Below are positions 24,336 through 37,960 of a DNA stretch of 64,000 nucleotides, piece by piece. The position numbers and the translations under genes were made by a program. Positions within the stretch are counted from its first letter, which is position 1; each line of letters opens with the position of its first letter. A model generated the notes under the pieces. That model had not been told where the DNA came from and did no database searches. It saw nothing but the letters and a program-made list of their open reading frames with translations. The DNA comes from Crossaster papposus (Eukaryota; Echinodermata; Asteroidea; Velatida; Solasteridae), in the NCBI GenBank assembly GCA_037893245.1, contig JBAIAA010000516.1, forward strand, positions 372,001-436,000, given 5' to 3'.

Positions 24336-25727
24336 CGTTAACACACGCGTTTCAAATTCGCCATAGGTTTGTGCACACAATCCCCGCCCACAAATAAGGG
24401 CATGAAGGAAAGCATGCCCCGGGAAGGGGCTGGGTGTTAAGAGATAGAGGGGGGCCTCCAGGTATGGCAAAATTTGCAATTTGACCCGGGGCATGCTTTG
24501 TTAGTATTTTATTTCGATTTTCTGAAATTTTAACGTTAACACACGCGTTTCAAATTCGCCATAGGTTTGTGCACACAATCCCCGCCCACAAATAAGGGCA
24601 TGAAGGAAAGCATGCCCCGGGAAGGGGCTGGGTGTTAGGAGATAGAGGGGGGGGCTCCAGGAATGGCAATATGAGCAATTTGACCCGGGGCATGCTTTGT
24701 TAGTATTTTATTTCGATTTTCTGAAAATTTGTATGTTAACACACGCGTTTCAAATTCGCCATAGGTTTGTGCACACAATCCCCGCCCACAAATAAGGGCA
24801 TGAAGGAAAGCATGCCCCGGGAAGGGGCTGGGTGTTAGGAGATAGAGGGGGGCCTCCAGGAATGGCAAAATTAGCAATTTGACCTGGGGCATGCTTTGTT
24901 AGTATTTTAATTCGATTTTCTGAAAATTGTAACGTTAACACAAGCGTTTCAAATTCGCCATAGGTTTGTGCATACAATCCCCGCCCACAAATAAGGGCAT
25001 AAAGGAAAGCATGCCCCGGGCAGGGGCTGGGTGTTAGGAGATAGAGGGGGGCCTCCAGGAATGGCAAAATTAGCAATTTGACCCGGGGCATGCTTTGATA
25101 GTATTTTATTTCGATTTTCTGAAAATGTTAACGTTAACACACGCGTTTCAAATTCGCCATAGGTTTGTGCACACAATCCCCGCCCACAAATAAGGGCATG
25201 AAGAAAAGCATGCCCCGGGAAGGGGCTGGGTGTTAGGAGATAGAGGGGGGCCTCCAGAAATGGCAAAATTAGCAATTTGACCCGGGGCATGCTTTGTTAG
25301 TATTTTATTTCGATTTTCTGAAAATGTTAACGTTAACACACGCGTTTCAAATTCGCCATAGGTTTGTGCACACAATCCCCGCCCACAAATAAGGGCATGA
25401 AGGAATGCATGCCCCGGGAAGGGGCTGGGTGTTAGGAGATAGAGGGGGGCCTCCAGGAATGGCAAAATTTGCAATTTGACCCGGGGCATGCTTTGTTAGT
25501 ATTTTATTTCGATTTTCTGAAAATGTTAACGTTAACACGCGCGTTTCAAATTCGCCATAGGTTTGTGCACACAATCCCCGCCCACAAATAAGGGCATGAA
25601 GGAAAGCATGCCCCGGGAAGGGGCTGGGTGTTAGGAGATAGAGGGGGGCCTCCAGGAATGGCAAAATTAGCAATTTGACCCGGGGCATGCTTTGTTAGTA
25701 TTTTATTTCGATTTTCTGAAATTTTAA
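24336..25727 (+). repeat. 7-mer repeat, copy 1 (1,392 bp)
   Basis: Seven units with the net length 7 x 199 - 1. Private markers are 'ttaagagatag' plus 'caggtatggc' (about 24,440), an 8-G run with 'ggctccag' (24,647-24,654), 'ggcaatatgagc', 'ttgtatgttaac' (about 24,731), 'attttaattcg' (about 24,906), 'ggcataaagg' (about 25,009), 'gaagaaaagc' (about 25,202) and 'gaatgcatgcc' (about 25,404). All recur 1,392 bp on. Confidence 0.9.
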
Positions 25728-27119
25728 CGTTAACACACGCGTTTCAAATTCGCCATAGGTTTGTGCACACAATCCCCGCCCACAAATAAGGGCATGAAGG
25801 AAAGCATGCCCCGGGAAGGGGCTGGGTGTTAAGAGATAGAGGGGGGCCTCCAGGTATGGCAAAATTTGCAATTTGACCCGGGGCATGCTTTGTTAGTATT
25901 TTATTTCGATTTTCTGAAATTTTAACGTTAACACACGCGTTTCAAATTCGCCATAGGTTTGTGCACACAATCCCCGCCCACAAATAAGGGCATGAAGGAA
26001 AGCATGCCCCGGGAAGGGGCTGGGTGTTAGGAGATAGAGGGGGGGGCTCCAGGAATGGCAATATGAGCAATTTGACCCGGGGCATGCTTTGTTAGTATTT
26101 TATTTCGATTTTCTGAAAATTTGTATGTTAACACACGCGTTTCAAATTCGCCATAGGTTTGTGCACACAATCCCCGCCCACAAATAAGGGCATGAAGGAA
26201 AGCATGCCCCGGGAAGGGGCTGGGTGTTAGGAGATAGAGGGGGGCCTCCAGGAATGGCAAAATTAGCAATTTGACCTGGGGCATGCTTTGTTAGTATTTT
26301 AATTCGATTTTCTGAAAATTGTAACGTTAACACAAGCGTTTCAAATTCGCCATAGGTTTGTGCATACAATCCCCGCCCACAAATAAGGGCATAAAGGAAA
26401 GCATGCCCCGGGCAGGGGCTGGGTGTTAGGAGATAGAGGGGGGCCTCCAGGAATGGCAAAATTAGCAATTTGACCCGGGGCATGCTTTGATAGTATTTTA
26501 TTTCGATTTTCTGAAAATGTTAACGTTAACACACGCGTTTCAAATTCGCCATAGGTTTGTGCACACAATCCCCGCCCACAAATAAGGGCATGAAGAAAAG
26601 CATGCCCCGGGAAGGGGCTGGGTGTTAGGAGATAGAGGGGGGCCTCCAGAAATGGCAAAATTAGCAATTTGACCCGGGGCATGCTTTGTTAGTATTTTAT
26701 TTCGATTTTCTGAAAATGTTAACGTTAACACACGCGTTTCAAATTCGCCATAGGTTTGTGCACACAATCCCCGCCCACAAATAAGGGCATGAAGGAATGC
26801 ATGCCCCGGGAAGGGGCTGGGTGTTAGGAGATAGAGGGGGGCCTCCAGGAATGGCAAAATTTGCAATTTGACCCGGGGCATGCTTTGTTAGTATTTTATT
26901 TCGATTTTCTGAAAATGTTAACGTTAACACGCGCGTTTCAAATTCGCCATAGGTTTGTGCACACAATCCCCGCCCACAAATAAGGGCATGAAGGAAAGCA
27001 TGCCCCGGGAAGGGGCTGGGTGTTAGGAGATAGAGGGGGGCCTCCAGGAATGGCAAAATTAGCAATTTGACCCGGGGCATGCTTTGTTAGTATTTTATTT
27101 CGATTTTCTGAAATTTTAA
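25728..27119 (+). repeat. 7-mer repeat, copy 2 (1,392 bp)
   Basis: Tandem copy of 24,336-25,727 carrying all of its private markers, for example the 8-G run at 26,039-26,046. Identity at this offset runs on to about 27,217, where 'ttagga' replaces 'ttaaga'. I found no substitutions inside the pair by eye. Confidence 0.9.
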
Positions 27120-28352
27120 CGTTAACACACGCGTTTCAAATTCGCCATAGGTTTGTGCACACAATCCCCGCCCACAAATAAGGGCATGAAGGAAAGCATG
27201 CCCCGGGAAGGGGCTGGGTGTTAGGAGATAGAGGGGGGCCTCCAGGAATGGCAAAATGAGCAATTTGACCCGGGGCATGCTTTGTTAGTATTTTATTTCG
27301 ATTTTCTGAAAATGTTAACGTTAACACACGCGTTTCAAATTCGCCATAGGTTTGTGCACACAATCCCCGCCCACAAATAAGGGCATGAAGGAAAGCATGC
27401 CTCGGGAAGGGGCTGGGTGTTAGGAGATAGAGGGGGGCCTCCAGGAATGGCAAAATTAGCAATTTGACCCGGGGCATGCTTTGTTAGTATTTTATTTCGA
27501 TTTTCTGAAATGTTAACGTTAACACACGCGTTTCAAATTCGCCATAGGTTTGTGCACACAATCCCCGCCCACAAATAAGGGCATGAAGGAAAGCATGCCC
27601 CGGGAAGGGGCTGGGTGTTAGGAGATAGAGGGGGGCCTCCAGGAATGGCAAAATGAGCAATTTGACCCGGGGCATGCTTTGTTAGTATTTTATTTCAATT
27701 TTCTGAAAATGTTAACGTTAACACGCGCGTTTCAAATTCGCCATAGGTTTGTGCACACAATCCCCGCCCACAAATAAGGGCATGAAGGAAAGCATGCCCC
27801 GGGAAGGGGCTGGGTGTTAGGAGATAGAGGGGGGCCTCCAGGAATGGCAAAATTAGCAATTTGACCCGGGGCATGCTTTGTTAGTATTTTATTTCGATTT
27901 TCTGAAAATTGTAACGTTAACACACGCGTTTCAAATTCGCCATAGGTTTGTGCACACAATCCCCGCCCACAAATAAGGGCATGAAGGAAAGCATGCCCCG
28001 GGAAGGGGCTGGGTGTTAGGAGATAGAGGGGGGCCTCCAGGAATGGCAACATTAGCAATTTGACCCGGGGCATGCTTTGTTAGTATTTTATTTCGATTTT
28101 CTGAAAATGTTAACGTTAACACACGCGTTTCAAATTCGCCATAGGTTTGTGCACACAATCCCCGCCCACAAATAAGGGCATGAAGGAAAGCATGCCCCGG
28201 GAAGGGGCTGGGTGTAAGGAGATAGAGGGGGGCCTCCAGGAATGGCAAAATTAGCAATTTGACCCGGGGCATGCTTTGTTAGTATTTTATTTCGATTTTC
28301 TGAAAATGTTAACGTTAACACACGCGTTTCAAATTTGCCATAGGTTTGTGCA

Positions 28353-30740
28353 TACAATCCCCGCCCACAAATAAGGGCATGAAGGAAAGCATGCCCCGGG
28401 AAGGGGCTGGGTGTTAGGAGATAGAGGGGGGCCTCCAGGTATGGCAAAATTAGCAATTTGACCCGGGTCATGCTTTGTTAGTATTTTATTTCGATTTTCT
28501 GAAAATTGTAACGTTAACACACGCGTTTCAAATTCGCCATAGGTTTGTGCACACAATCCCCGCCCACAAATAAGGGCATGAAGGAAAGCATGCCACGGGA
28601 AGGGGCTGGGTGTTAGGAGATAGAGGGGGGCCTCCAGGAATGGCAAAATTAGCAATTTGACCCGGGGCATGCTTTGTTAGTATTTTATTTCGATTTTCTG
28701 AAAATTTTTACGTTAACACACGCGTTTCAAATTCGCCATAGGTTTGTGCACACAATCCCCGCCCACAAATAAGGGCATGAAGGAAAGCATGCCCCGGGAA
28801 GGGGCTGGGTGTTAGGAGATAGAGGGGGGCCTCCAGGAATGGCAACATTAGCAATTTGACCCGGGGCATGCTTTGTTAGTATTTTATTTCGATTTTCTGA
28901 AAATGTTAACGTTAACACACGCGTTTCAAATTCGCCATAGGTTTGTGCACACAATCCCCGCCCACAAATAAGGGCATGAAGGAAAGCATGCCCCGGGAAG
29001 GGGCTGGGTGTTAGGAGATAGAGGGGGGCCTCCAGGAATGGCAAAATTAGCAATTTGACCCGGGGCATGCTTTGTTAGTATTTTATTTCGATTTTCTGAA
29101 AATGTTAACGTTAACACACGCGTTTCAAATTTGCCATAGGTTTGTGCATACAATCCCCGCCCACAAATAAGGGCATGAAGGAAAGCATGCCCCGGGAAGG
29201 GGCTGGGTGTTAGGAGATAGAGGGGGGCCTCCAGGTATGGCAAAATTAGCAATTTGACCCGGGTCATGCTTTGTTAGTATTTTATTTCGATTTTCTGAAA
29301 ATTGTAACGTTAACACACGCGTTTCAAATTCGCCATAGGTTTGTGCACACAATCCCAGCCCACAAATAAGGGCATGAAGGAAAGCATGCCACGGGAAGGG
29401 GCTGGGTGTTAGGAGATAGAGGGGGGCCTCCAGGAATGGCAAAATTAGCAATTTGACCCGGGGCATGCTTTGTTAGTATTTTATTTCGATTTTCTGAAAA
29501 TTTTTACGTTAACACACGCGTTTCAAATTCGCCATAGGTTTGTGCACACAATCCCCGCCCACAAATAAGGGCATGAAGGAAAGCATGCCCCGGGAAGGGG
29601 CTGGGTGTTAGGAGATAGAGGGGGGCCTCCAGGAATGGCAAAATTAGCAATTTGACCCGGGGCATGCTTTGTTAGTATTTTATTTCGATTTTCTGAAAAT
29701 TGTAACGTTAACACACGCGTTTCAAATTCGCCATAGGTTTGTGCACACAATCCCCGCCCACAAATAAGGGCATGAAGGAAAGCATGCCCCGGGAAGGGGC
29801 TGGGTGTTAGGAGATAGAGGGGGGCCTCCAGGAATGGCAACATTAGCAATTTGACCCGGGGCATGCTTTGTTACTATTTTATTTCGATTTTCTGAAAATG
29901 TTAACGTTAACACACGCGTTTCAAATTCGCCATAGGTTTGTGCACACAATCCCCGCCCACAAATAAGGGCATGAAGGAAAGCATGCCCCGGGAAGGGGAT
30001 GGGTGTTAGGAGATAGAGGGGGGCCTCCAGGAATGGCAAAATTAGCAATTTGACCCGGGTCATGCTTTGTTAGTATTTTATTTCGATTTTCTGAAAATGT
30101 TAACGTTAACACACGCGTTTCAAATTCGCCATAGGTTTGTGCATACAATCCCCGCCCACAAATAAGGGCATGAAGGAAAGCATGCCCCGGGAAGGGGCTG
30201 GGTGTTAGGAGATAGAGGGGGGCCTCCAGGAATGGCAAAATTAGCAATTTGACCCGGGGCATGCTTTGTTAGTATTTTATTTCGATTTTCTGAAAATGTT
30301 AACGTTAACACACGCGTTTCAAATTCGCCATAGGTTTGTGCACACAATCCCCGCCCACAAATAAGGGCATGAAGGAAAGCATGCCCCGGGAAGGGGATGG
30401 GTGTTAGGAGATAGAGGGGGGCCTCCAGGAATGGCAAAATTAGCAATTTGACCCGGGGCATGCTTTGTTAGTATTTTATTTCGATTTTCTGAAAATGTTA
30501 ACGTTAACACACGCGTTTCAAATTCGCCATAGGTTTGTGCATACAATCCCCGCCCACAAATAAGGGCATGAAGGAAAGCATGCCCCGGGAAGGGGCTGGG
30601 TGTTAGGAGATAGAGGGGGGCCTCCAGGAATGGCAAAATTAGCAATTTGACCCGGGGCATGCTTTGTTAGTATTTTATTTCGATTTTCTGAACATTTTAA
30701 CGTTAACACACGCGTTTCAAATTCGCCATAGGTTTGTGCA
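28353..30740 (+). repeat. 12-mer repeat in domain C, copy 1 (2,388 bp)
   Basis: Twelve units repeated at exactly 2,388 bp. Private markers are 'aatcccagccc' (about 29,353), 'ttactatttta' (about 29,871), 'ggggatggg' (about 29,997 and 30,394) and 'cccgggtcatgc' at 28,462, 29,258 and 30,054. A smaller 4-mer offset (796 bp) links 27.9-28.6 kb with 28.7-29.4 kb inside and before it. Its composition is unrelated to the 12-mer of domain A. Confidence 0.88.
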
Positions 30741-33079
30741 CACAATCCCCGCCCACAAATAAGGGCATGAAGGAAAGCATGCCCCGGGAAGGGGCTGGGT
30801 GTTAGGAGATAGAGGGGGGCCTCCAGGTATGGCAAAATTAGCAATTTGACCCGGGTCATGCTTTGTTAGTATTTTATTTCGATTTTCTGAAAATTGTAAC
30901 GTTAACACACGCGTTTCAAATTCGCCATAGGTTTGTGCACACAATCCCCGCCCACAAATAAGGGCATGAAGGAAAGCATGCCACGGGAAGGGGCTGGGTG
31001 TTAGGAGATAGAGGGGGGCCTCCAGGAATGGCAAAATTAGCAATTTGACCCGGGGCATGCTTTGTTAGTATTTTATTTCGATTTTCTGAAAATTTTTACG
31101 TTAACACACGCGTTTCAAATTCGCCATAGGTTTGTGCACACAATCCCCGCCCACAAATAAGGGCATGAAGGAAAGCATGCCCCGGGAAGGGGCTGGGTGT
31201 TAGGAGATAGAGGGGGGCCTCCAGGAATGGCAACATTAGCAATTTGACCCGGGGCATGCTTTGTTAGTATTTTATTTCGATTTTCTGAAAATGTTAACGT
31301 TAACACACGCGTTTCAAATTCGCCATAGGTTTGTGCACACAATCCCCGCCCACAAATAAGGGCATGAAGGAAAGCATGCCCCGGGAAGGGGCTGGGTGTT
31401 AGGAGATAGAGGGGGGCCTCCAGGAATGGCAAAATTAGCAATTTGACCCGGGGCATGCTTTGTTAGTATTTTATTTCGATTTTCTGAAAATGTTAACGTT
31501 AACACACGCGTTTCAAATTTGCCATAGGTTTGTGCATACAATCCCCGCCCACAAATAAGGGCATGAAGGAAAGCATGCCCCGGGAAGGGGCTGGGTGTTA
31601 GGAGATAGAGGGGGGCCTCCAGGTATGGCAAAATTAGCAATTTGACCCGGGTCATGCTTTGTTAGTATTTTATTTCGATTTTCTGAAAATTGTAACGTTA
31701 ACACACGCGTTTCAAATTCGCCATAGGTTTGTGCACACAATCCCAGCCCACAAATAAGGGCATGAAGGAAAGCATGCCACGGGAAGGGGCTGGGTGTTAG
31801 GAGATAGAGGGGGGCCTCCAGGAATGGCAAAATTAGCAATTTGACCCGGGGCATGCTTTGTTAGTATTTTATTTCGATTTTCTGAAAATTTTTACGTTAA
31901 CACACGCGTTTCAAATTCGCCATAGGTTTGTGCACACAATCCCCGCCCACAAATAAGGGCATGAAGGAAAGCATGCCCCGGGAAGGGGCTGGGTGTTAGG
32001 AGATAGAGGGGGGCCTCCAGGAATGGCAAAATTAGCAATTTGACCCGGGGCATGCTTTGTTAGTATTTTATTTCGATTTTCTGAAAATTGTAACGTTAAC
32101 ACACGCGTTTCAAATTCGCCATAGGTTTGTGCACACAATCCCCGCCCACAAATAAGGGCATGAAGGAAAGCATGCCCCGGGAAGGGGCTGGGTGTTAGGA
32201 GATAGAGGGGGGCCTCCAGGAATGGCAACATTAGCAATTTGACCCGGGGCATGCTTTGTTACTATTTTATTTCGATTTTCTGAAAATGTTAACGTTAACA
32301 CACGCGTTTCAAATTCGCCATAGGTTTGTGCACACAATCCCCGCCCACAAATAAGGGCATGAAGGAAAGCATGCCCCGGGAAGGGGATGGGTGTTAGGAG
32401 ATAGAGGGGGGCCTCCAGGAATGGCAAAATTAGCAATTTGACCCGGGTCATGCTTTGTTAGTATTTTATTTCGATTTTCTGAAAATGTTAACGTTAACAC
32501 ACGCGTTTCAAATTCGCCATAGGTTTGTGCATACAATCCCCGCCCACAAATAAGGGCATGAAGGAAAGCATGCCCCGGGAAGGGGCTGGGTGTTAGGAGA
32601 TAGAGGGGGGCCTCCAGGAATGGCAAAATTAGCAATTTGACCCGGGGCATGCTTTGTTAGTATTTTATTTCGATTTTCTGAAAATGTTAACGTTAACACA
32701 CGCGTTTCAAATTCGCCATAGGTTTGTGCACACAATCCCCGCCCACAAATAAGGGCATGAAGGAAAGCATGCCCCGGGAAGGGGATGGGTGTTAGGAGAT
32801 AGAGGGGGGCCTCCAGGAATGGCAAAATTAGCAATTTGACCCGGGGCATGCTTTGTTAGTATTTTATTTCGATTTTCTGAAAATGTTAACGTTAACACAC
32901 GCGTTTCAAATTCGCCATAGGTTTGTGCATACAATCCCCGCCCACAAATAAGGGCATGAAGGAAAGCATGCCCCGGGAAGGGGCTGGGTGTTAGGAGATA
33001 GAGGGGGGCCTCCAGGAATGGCAAAATTAGCAATTTGACCCGGGGCATGCTTTGTTAGTATTTTATTTCGATTTTCTGA
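30741..33079 (+). repeat. 12-mer repeat in domain C, copy 2
   Basis: Adjacent copy at +2,388 with the same private markers ('tcccagccc' at about 31,741, 'ttactatttta' at about 32,259). Identity ends at the cassette near 33,080, where copy 1 has 'aacatttt' and this copy has 'aaaatgtt'; about 2,339 of 2,388 bp is retained. Confidence 0.88.
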
Positions 33080-33399
33080 AAATGTTAACGTTAACACACG
33101 CGTTTCAAATTCGCCATAGGTTTGTGCACACAATCCCCGCCCACAAATAAAGGCATGAAGGAAAGCATGCCCCGGGAAGGGGCTGGGTGTTAGGAGATAG
33201 AGGGGGGCCTCCAGGAATGGCAAAATTAGCAATTTGACCCGGGGCATGCTTTGTTAGTATTTTATTTCGATTTTCCGAAATTTTTACGTTAACACACGCG
33301 TTTCAAATTCGCCATAGGTTTGTGCATACAATCCCCGCCCACAAATAAGGGCATGAAGGAAAGCATGCCCCGGGAAGGGGCTGGGTGTTAGGAGATAGA

Positions 33400-34900
33400 G
33401 GGGGGCCTCCAGGTATGGCAAAATTAGCAATTTGACCCGGGTCATGCTTTGTTAGTATTTTATTTCGATTTTCTGAAAATTGTAACGTTAACACACGCGT
33501 TTCAAATTCGCCATAGGTTTGTGCACACAATCCCCGCCCACAAATAAGGGCATGAAGGAAAGCATGCCACGGGAAGGGGCTGGGTGTTAGGAGATAGAGG
33601 GGGGCCTCCAGGAATGGCAAAATTAGCAATTTGACCCGGGGCATGCTTTGTTAGTATTTTATTTCGATTTTCTGAAAATTTTAACGTTAACACACGCGTT
33701 TCAAATTCGCCATAGGTTTGTGCACACAATCCCCGCCCACAAATAAGGGCATGAAGGAAAGCATGCCCCGGGAAGGGGCTGGGTGTTAGGAGATAGAGGG
33801 GGGCCTCCAGGAATGGCAAAATTAGCAATTTGACCCGGGCATGCTTTGTTAGTATTTTATTTCGATTTTCTGAAAATGTTAACGTTAACACACGCGTTTC
33901 AAATTCGCCATAGGTTTGTGCACACAATCCCCGCCCACAAATAAGGGCATGAAGGAAAGCATGCCCCGGGAAGGGACTGGGTGTTAGGAGATAGAGGGGG
34001 GCCTCCAGGAATGGCAAAATTAGCAATTTGACCCGGGGCATGCTTTGTTAGTATTTTATTTCGATTTTCTGAAAACTTTAACGTTAACACACGCGTTTCA
34101 AATTCGCCATAGGTTTGTGCATACAATCCCCGCCCACAAATAAGGGCATGAAGGAAAGCATGCCCCGGGAAGGGGCTGGGTGTTAGGAGATAGAGGGGGG
34201 CCTCCAGAAATGGCAAAATTAGCAATTTGACCCGGGGCATGCTTTGTTAGTATTTTATTTCGATTTTCTGAAAATGTTAACGTTAACACACGCGTTTCAA
34301 ATTCGCCATAGGTTTGTGCACACAATCCCCGCCCACAAATAAGGGCATGAAGGAAAGCATGCCCCGGGAAGGGGCTGGGTGTTAGGAGATAGAGGGGGGC
34401 CTCCAGGAATGGCAAAATTAGCAATTTGACCCGGGGCATGCTTTGTTAGTATTTTATTTCGATTTTCCGAAATTTTAACGTTAACACACGCGTTTCAAAT
34501 TCGCCATAGGTTTGTGCATACAATCCCCGCCCACAAATAAGGGCATGAAGGAAAGCATGCCCCGGGAAGGGGCTGGGTGTTAGGAGATAGAGGGGGGCCT
34601 CCAGGAATGGCACAATTAGCAATTTGACCCGGGGCATGCTTTGTTAGTATTTTATTTCGATTTTCTGAACATTTTAACGTTAACACACGCGTTTCAAATT
34701 CGCCATAGGTTTGTGCACACAATCCCCGCCAACAAATAAGGGCATGAAGGAAAGCATGCCCCGGAAAGGGGCTGGGTGTTAGGAGATAGAGGGGGGCCTC
34801 CAGGTATGGCAAAATTAGCAATTTGACCCGGGTCATGCTTTGTTAGTATTTTATTTCGATTTTCTGAAAATTGTAACGTTAACACACGCGTTTCAAATTC
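33400..34900 (+). repeat. Dispersed copy of the 10-mer phrase
   Basis: The same unit order as in the 38.8-44.8 kb series appears here: 'gggtcatgc/gccacggg', then 'cccgggcatgc' (33,834), 'gggactggg', 'actttaac' with 'gtgcatac', 'ccgaaat', and 'ggcacaatta' with 'gccaacaaat' (34,728). It lies about 6.5 kb before the tandem series and is separated from it by other families. Confidence 0.65.
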
Positions 34901-35997
34901 GCCATAGGTTTGTGCACACAATCCCCGCTCACAAATAAGGGCATGAAGGAAAGCATGCCACGGGAAGGGGCTGGGTGTTAGGAGATAGAGGGGGGCCTCC
35001 AGGAATGGCAAAATTAGCAATTTGACCCGGGGCATGCTTTGTTAGTATTTTATTTCGATTTTCTGAAAATTGTAACGTTAACACACGCGTTTCAAATTCG
35101 CCATAGGTTTGTGCACACAATCCCCGCCCACAAATAAGGGCATGAAGGAAAGCATGCCACGGGAAGGGGCTGGGTGTTAGGAGATAGAGGGGGGCCTCCA
35201 GGTATGGCAAAATTAGCAATTTGACCCGGGTCATGCTTTGTTAGTATTTTATTTCGATTTTCTGAAAATTGTAACGTTAACACACGCGTTTCAAACTCGC
35301 CATAGGTTTGTGCACACAATCCCCGCCCACAAATAAGGGCATGAAGGAAAGCATGCCAAGGGAAGGGGCTGGGTGTTAGGAGATAGAGGGGGGCCTCCAG
35401 GAATGGCAAAATTAGCAATTTGACCCGGGGCATGCTTTGTTAGTATTTTATTTCGATTTTCCGAAATGTTTACGTTAACACACGCGTTTCAAATTCGCCA
35501 TAGGTTTGTGCATACAATCCCCGCCCACAAATAAGGGCATGAAGGAAAGCATGCCCCGGGAAGGGGCTGGGTGTTAGGAGATAGAGGGGGGCCTCCAGGT
35601 ATGGCAAAATTAGCAATTTGACCCGGGTCATGCTTTGTTAGTATTTTATTTCGATTTTCTGAAAATTGTAACGTTAACACACGCGTTTCAAATTCGCCAT
35701 AGGTTTGTGCACACAATCCCCGCTCACAAATAAGGGCATGAAGGAAAGCATGCCACGGGAAGGGGCTGGGTGTTAGGAGATAGAGGGGGGCCTCCAGGAA
35801 TGGCAAAATTAGCAATTTGACCCGGGGCATGCTTTGTTAGTATTTTATTTCGATTTTCTGAAAATTGTAACGTTAACACACGCGTTTCAAATTCGCCATA
35901 GGTTTGTGCACACAATCCCCGCCCACAAATAAGGGCATGAAGGAAAGCATGCCCCGGGAAGGGGCTGGGTGTTAGGAGATAGAGGGGGGCCTCCAGG

Positions 35998-36988
35998 AAT
36001 GGCAAAATTAGCAATTTGACCCGGGGCATGCTTTGTTAGTATTTTATTTCGATTTTCCGAAATTTTAACGTTAACACACGCGTTTCAAATTCGCCATAGG
36101 TTTGTGCATACAATCCCCGCCCACAAATAAGGGCATGAAGGAAAGCATGCCCCGGGAAGGGGCTGGGTGTTAGGAGATAGAGGGGGGCCTCCAGGAATGG
36201 CAAAATTAGCAATTTGACCCGGGCATGCTTTGTTAGTATTTTATTTCGATTTTCTGAAAATGTTAACGTTAACACACGCGTTTCAAATTCGCCATAGGTT
36301 TGTGCACACAATCCCCGCCCACAAATAAGGGCATGAAGGAAAGCATGCCACGGGAAGGGGCTGGGTGTTAGGAGATAGAGGGGGGCCTCCAGGTATGGCA
36401 AAATTAGCAATTTGACCCGGGTCATGCTTTGTTAGTATTTTATTTCGATTTTCTGAAAATTGTAACGTTAACACACGCGTTTCAAATTCGCCATAGGTTT
36501 GTGCACACAATCCCCGCCCACAAATAAGGGCATGAAGGAAAGCATGCCACGGGAAGGGGCTGGGTGTTAGGAGATAGAGGGGGGCCTCCAGGAATGGCAA
36601 AATTAGCAATTTGACCCGGGGCATGCTTTGTTAGTATTTTATTTCGATTTTCCGAAATGTTTACGTTAACACACGCGTTTCAAATTCGCCATAGGTTTGT
36701 GCACACAATCCCCGCCCACAAATAAGGGCATGAAGGAAAGCATGCCACGGGAAGGGGCTGGGTGTTAGGAGATAGAGGGGGGCCTCCAGGTATGGCAAAA
36801 TTAGCAATTTGACCCGGGGCATGCTTTGTTAGTATTTTATTTCGATTTTCCGAAATTTGTACGTTAACACACGCGTTTCAAATTCGCCATAGGTTTGTGC
36901 ATACAATCCCCGCCCACAAATAAGGGCATGAAGGAAAGCATGCCCCGGGAAGGGGCTGGGTGTTAGGAGATAGAGGGGGGCCTCCAAG
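35998..36988 (+). repeat. 5-mer repeat, copy 1 (991 bp)
   Basis: Five units with four net 1-bp deletions: 'ccgaaat' cassettes and a 'cccgggcatgc' unit at 36,218. All markers recur 991 bp on, including 'cccgggcatgc' at 37,209. Left limit: 'caggaatgg' here against 'caagaatgg' at about 36,985. Confidence 0.8.
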
Positions 36989-37960
36989 AATGGCAAAATT
37001 AGCAATTTGACCCGGGGCATGCTTTGTTAGTATTTTATTTCGATTTTCCGAAATTTTAACGTTAACACACGCGTTTCAAATTCGCCATAGGTTTGTGCAT
37101 ACAATCCCCGCCCACAAATAAGGGCATGAAGGAAAGCATGCCCCGGGAAGGGGCTGGGTGTTAGGAGATAGAGGGGGGCCTCCAGGAATGGCAAAATTAG
37201 CAATTTGACCCGGGCATGCTTTGTTAGTATTTTATTTCGATTTTCTGAAAATGTTAACGTTAACACACGCGTTTCAAATTCGCCATAGGTTTGTGCACAC
37301 AATCCCCGCCCACAAATAAGGGCATGAAGGAAAGCATGCCACGGGAAGGGGCTGGGTGTTAGGAGATAGAGGGGGGCCTCCAGGTATGGCAAAATTAGCA
37401 ATTTGACCCGGGTCATGCTTTGTTAGTATTTTATTTCGATTTTCTGAAAATTGTAACGTTAACACACGCGTTTCAAATTCGCCATAGGTTTGTGCACACA
37501 ATCCCCGCCCACAAATAAGGGCATGAAGGAAAGCATGCCACGGGAAGGGGCTGGGTGTTAGGAGATAGAGGGGGGCCTCCAGGAATGGCAAAATTAGCAA
37601 TTTGACCCGGGGCATGCTTTGTTAGTATTTTATTTCGATTTTCCGAAATGTTTACGTTAACACACGCGTTTCAAATTCGCCATAGGTTTGTGCACACAAT
37701 CCCCGCCCACAAATAAGGGCATGAAGGAAAGCATGCCACGGGAAGGGGCTGGGTGTTAGGAGATAGAGGGGGGCCTCCAGGTATGGCAAAATTAGCAATT
37801 TGACCCGGGGCATGCTTTGTTAGTATTTTATTTCGATTTTCCGAAATTTGTACGTTAACACACGCGTTTCAAATTCGCCATAGGTTTGTGCATACAATCC
37901 CCGCCCACAAATAAGGGCATGAAGGAAAGCATGCCCCGGGAAGGGGCTGGGTGTTAGGAG
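36989..37960 (+). repeat. 5-mer repeat, copy 2
   Basis: Tandem copy of 35,998-36,988. It ends where the G run is replaced by 'gataggaagggggcctcc' at 37,960, a 1-bp-longer form that begins the next duplication family. Confidence 0.8.

Larger units (their letters stand above)
13930..27670 (+). repeat. Array domain B
   Basis: Marked by 'aaaagttgc' (nine times, 13,930 to 23,276), 'aaaatgagc', the 198-bp 'ctgaaattttaacg' unit, 'ggcaggggctg' with 'gtgcatac', and 'gctttgatagt'. It contains variable-length phrases, a 1,592-bp 8-mer repeat and a 1,392-bp 7-mer repeat. Edges are approximate. Confidence 0.6.
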
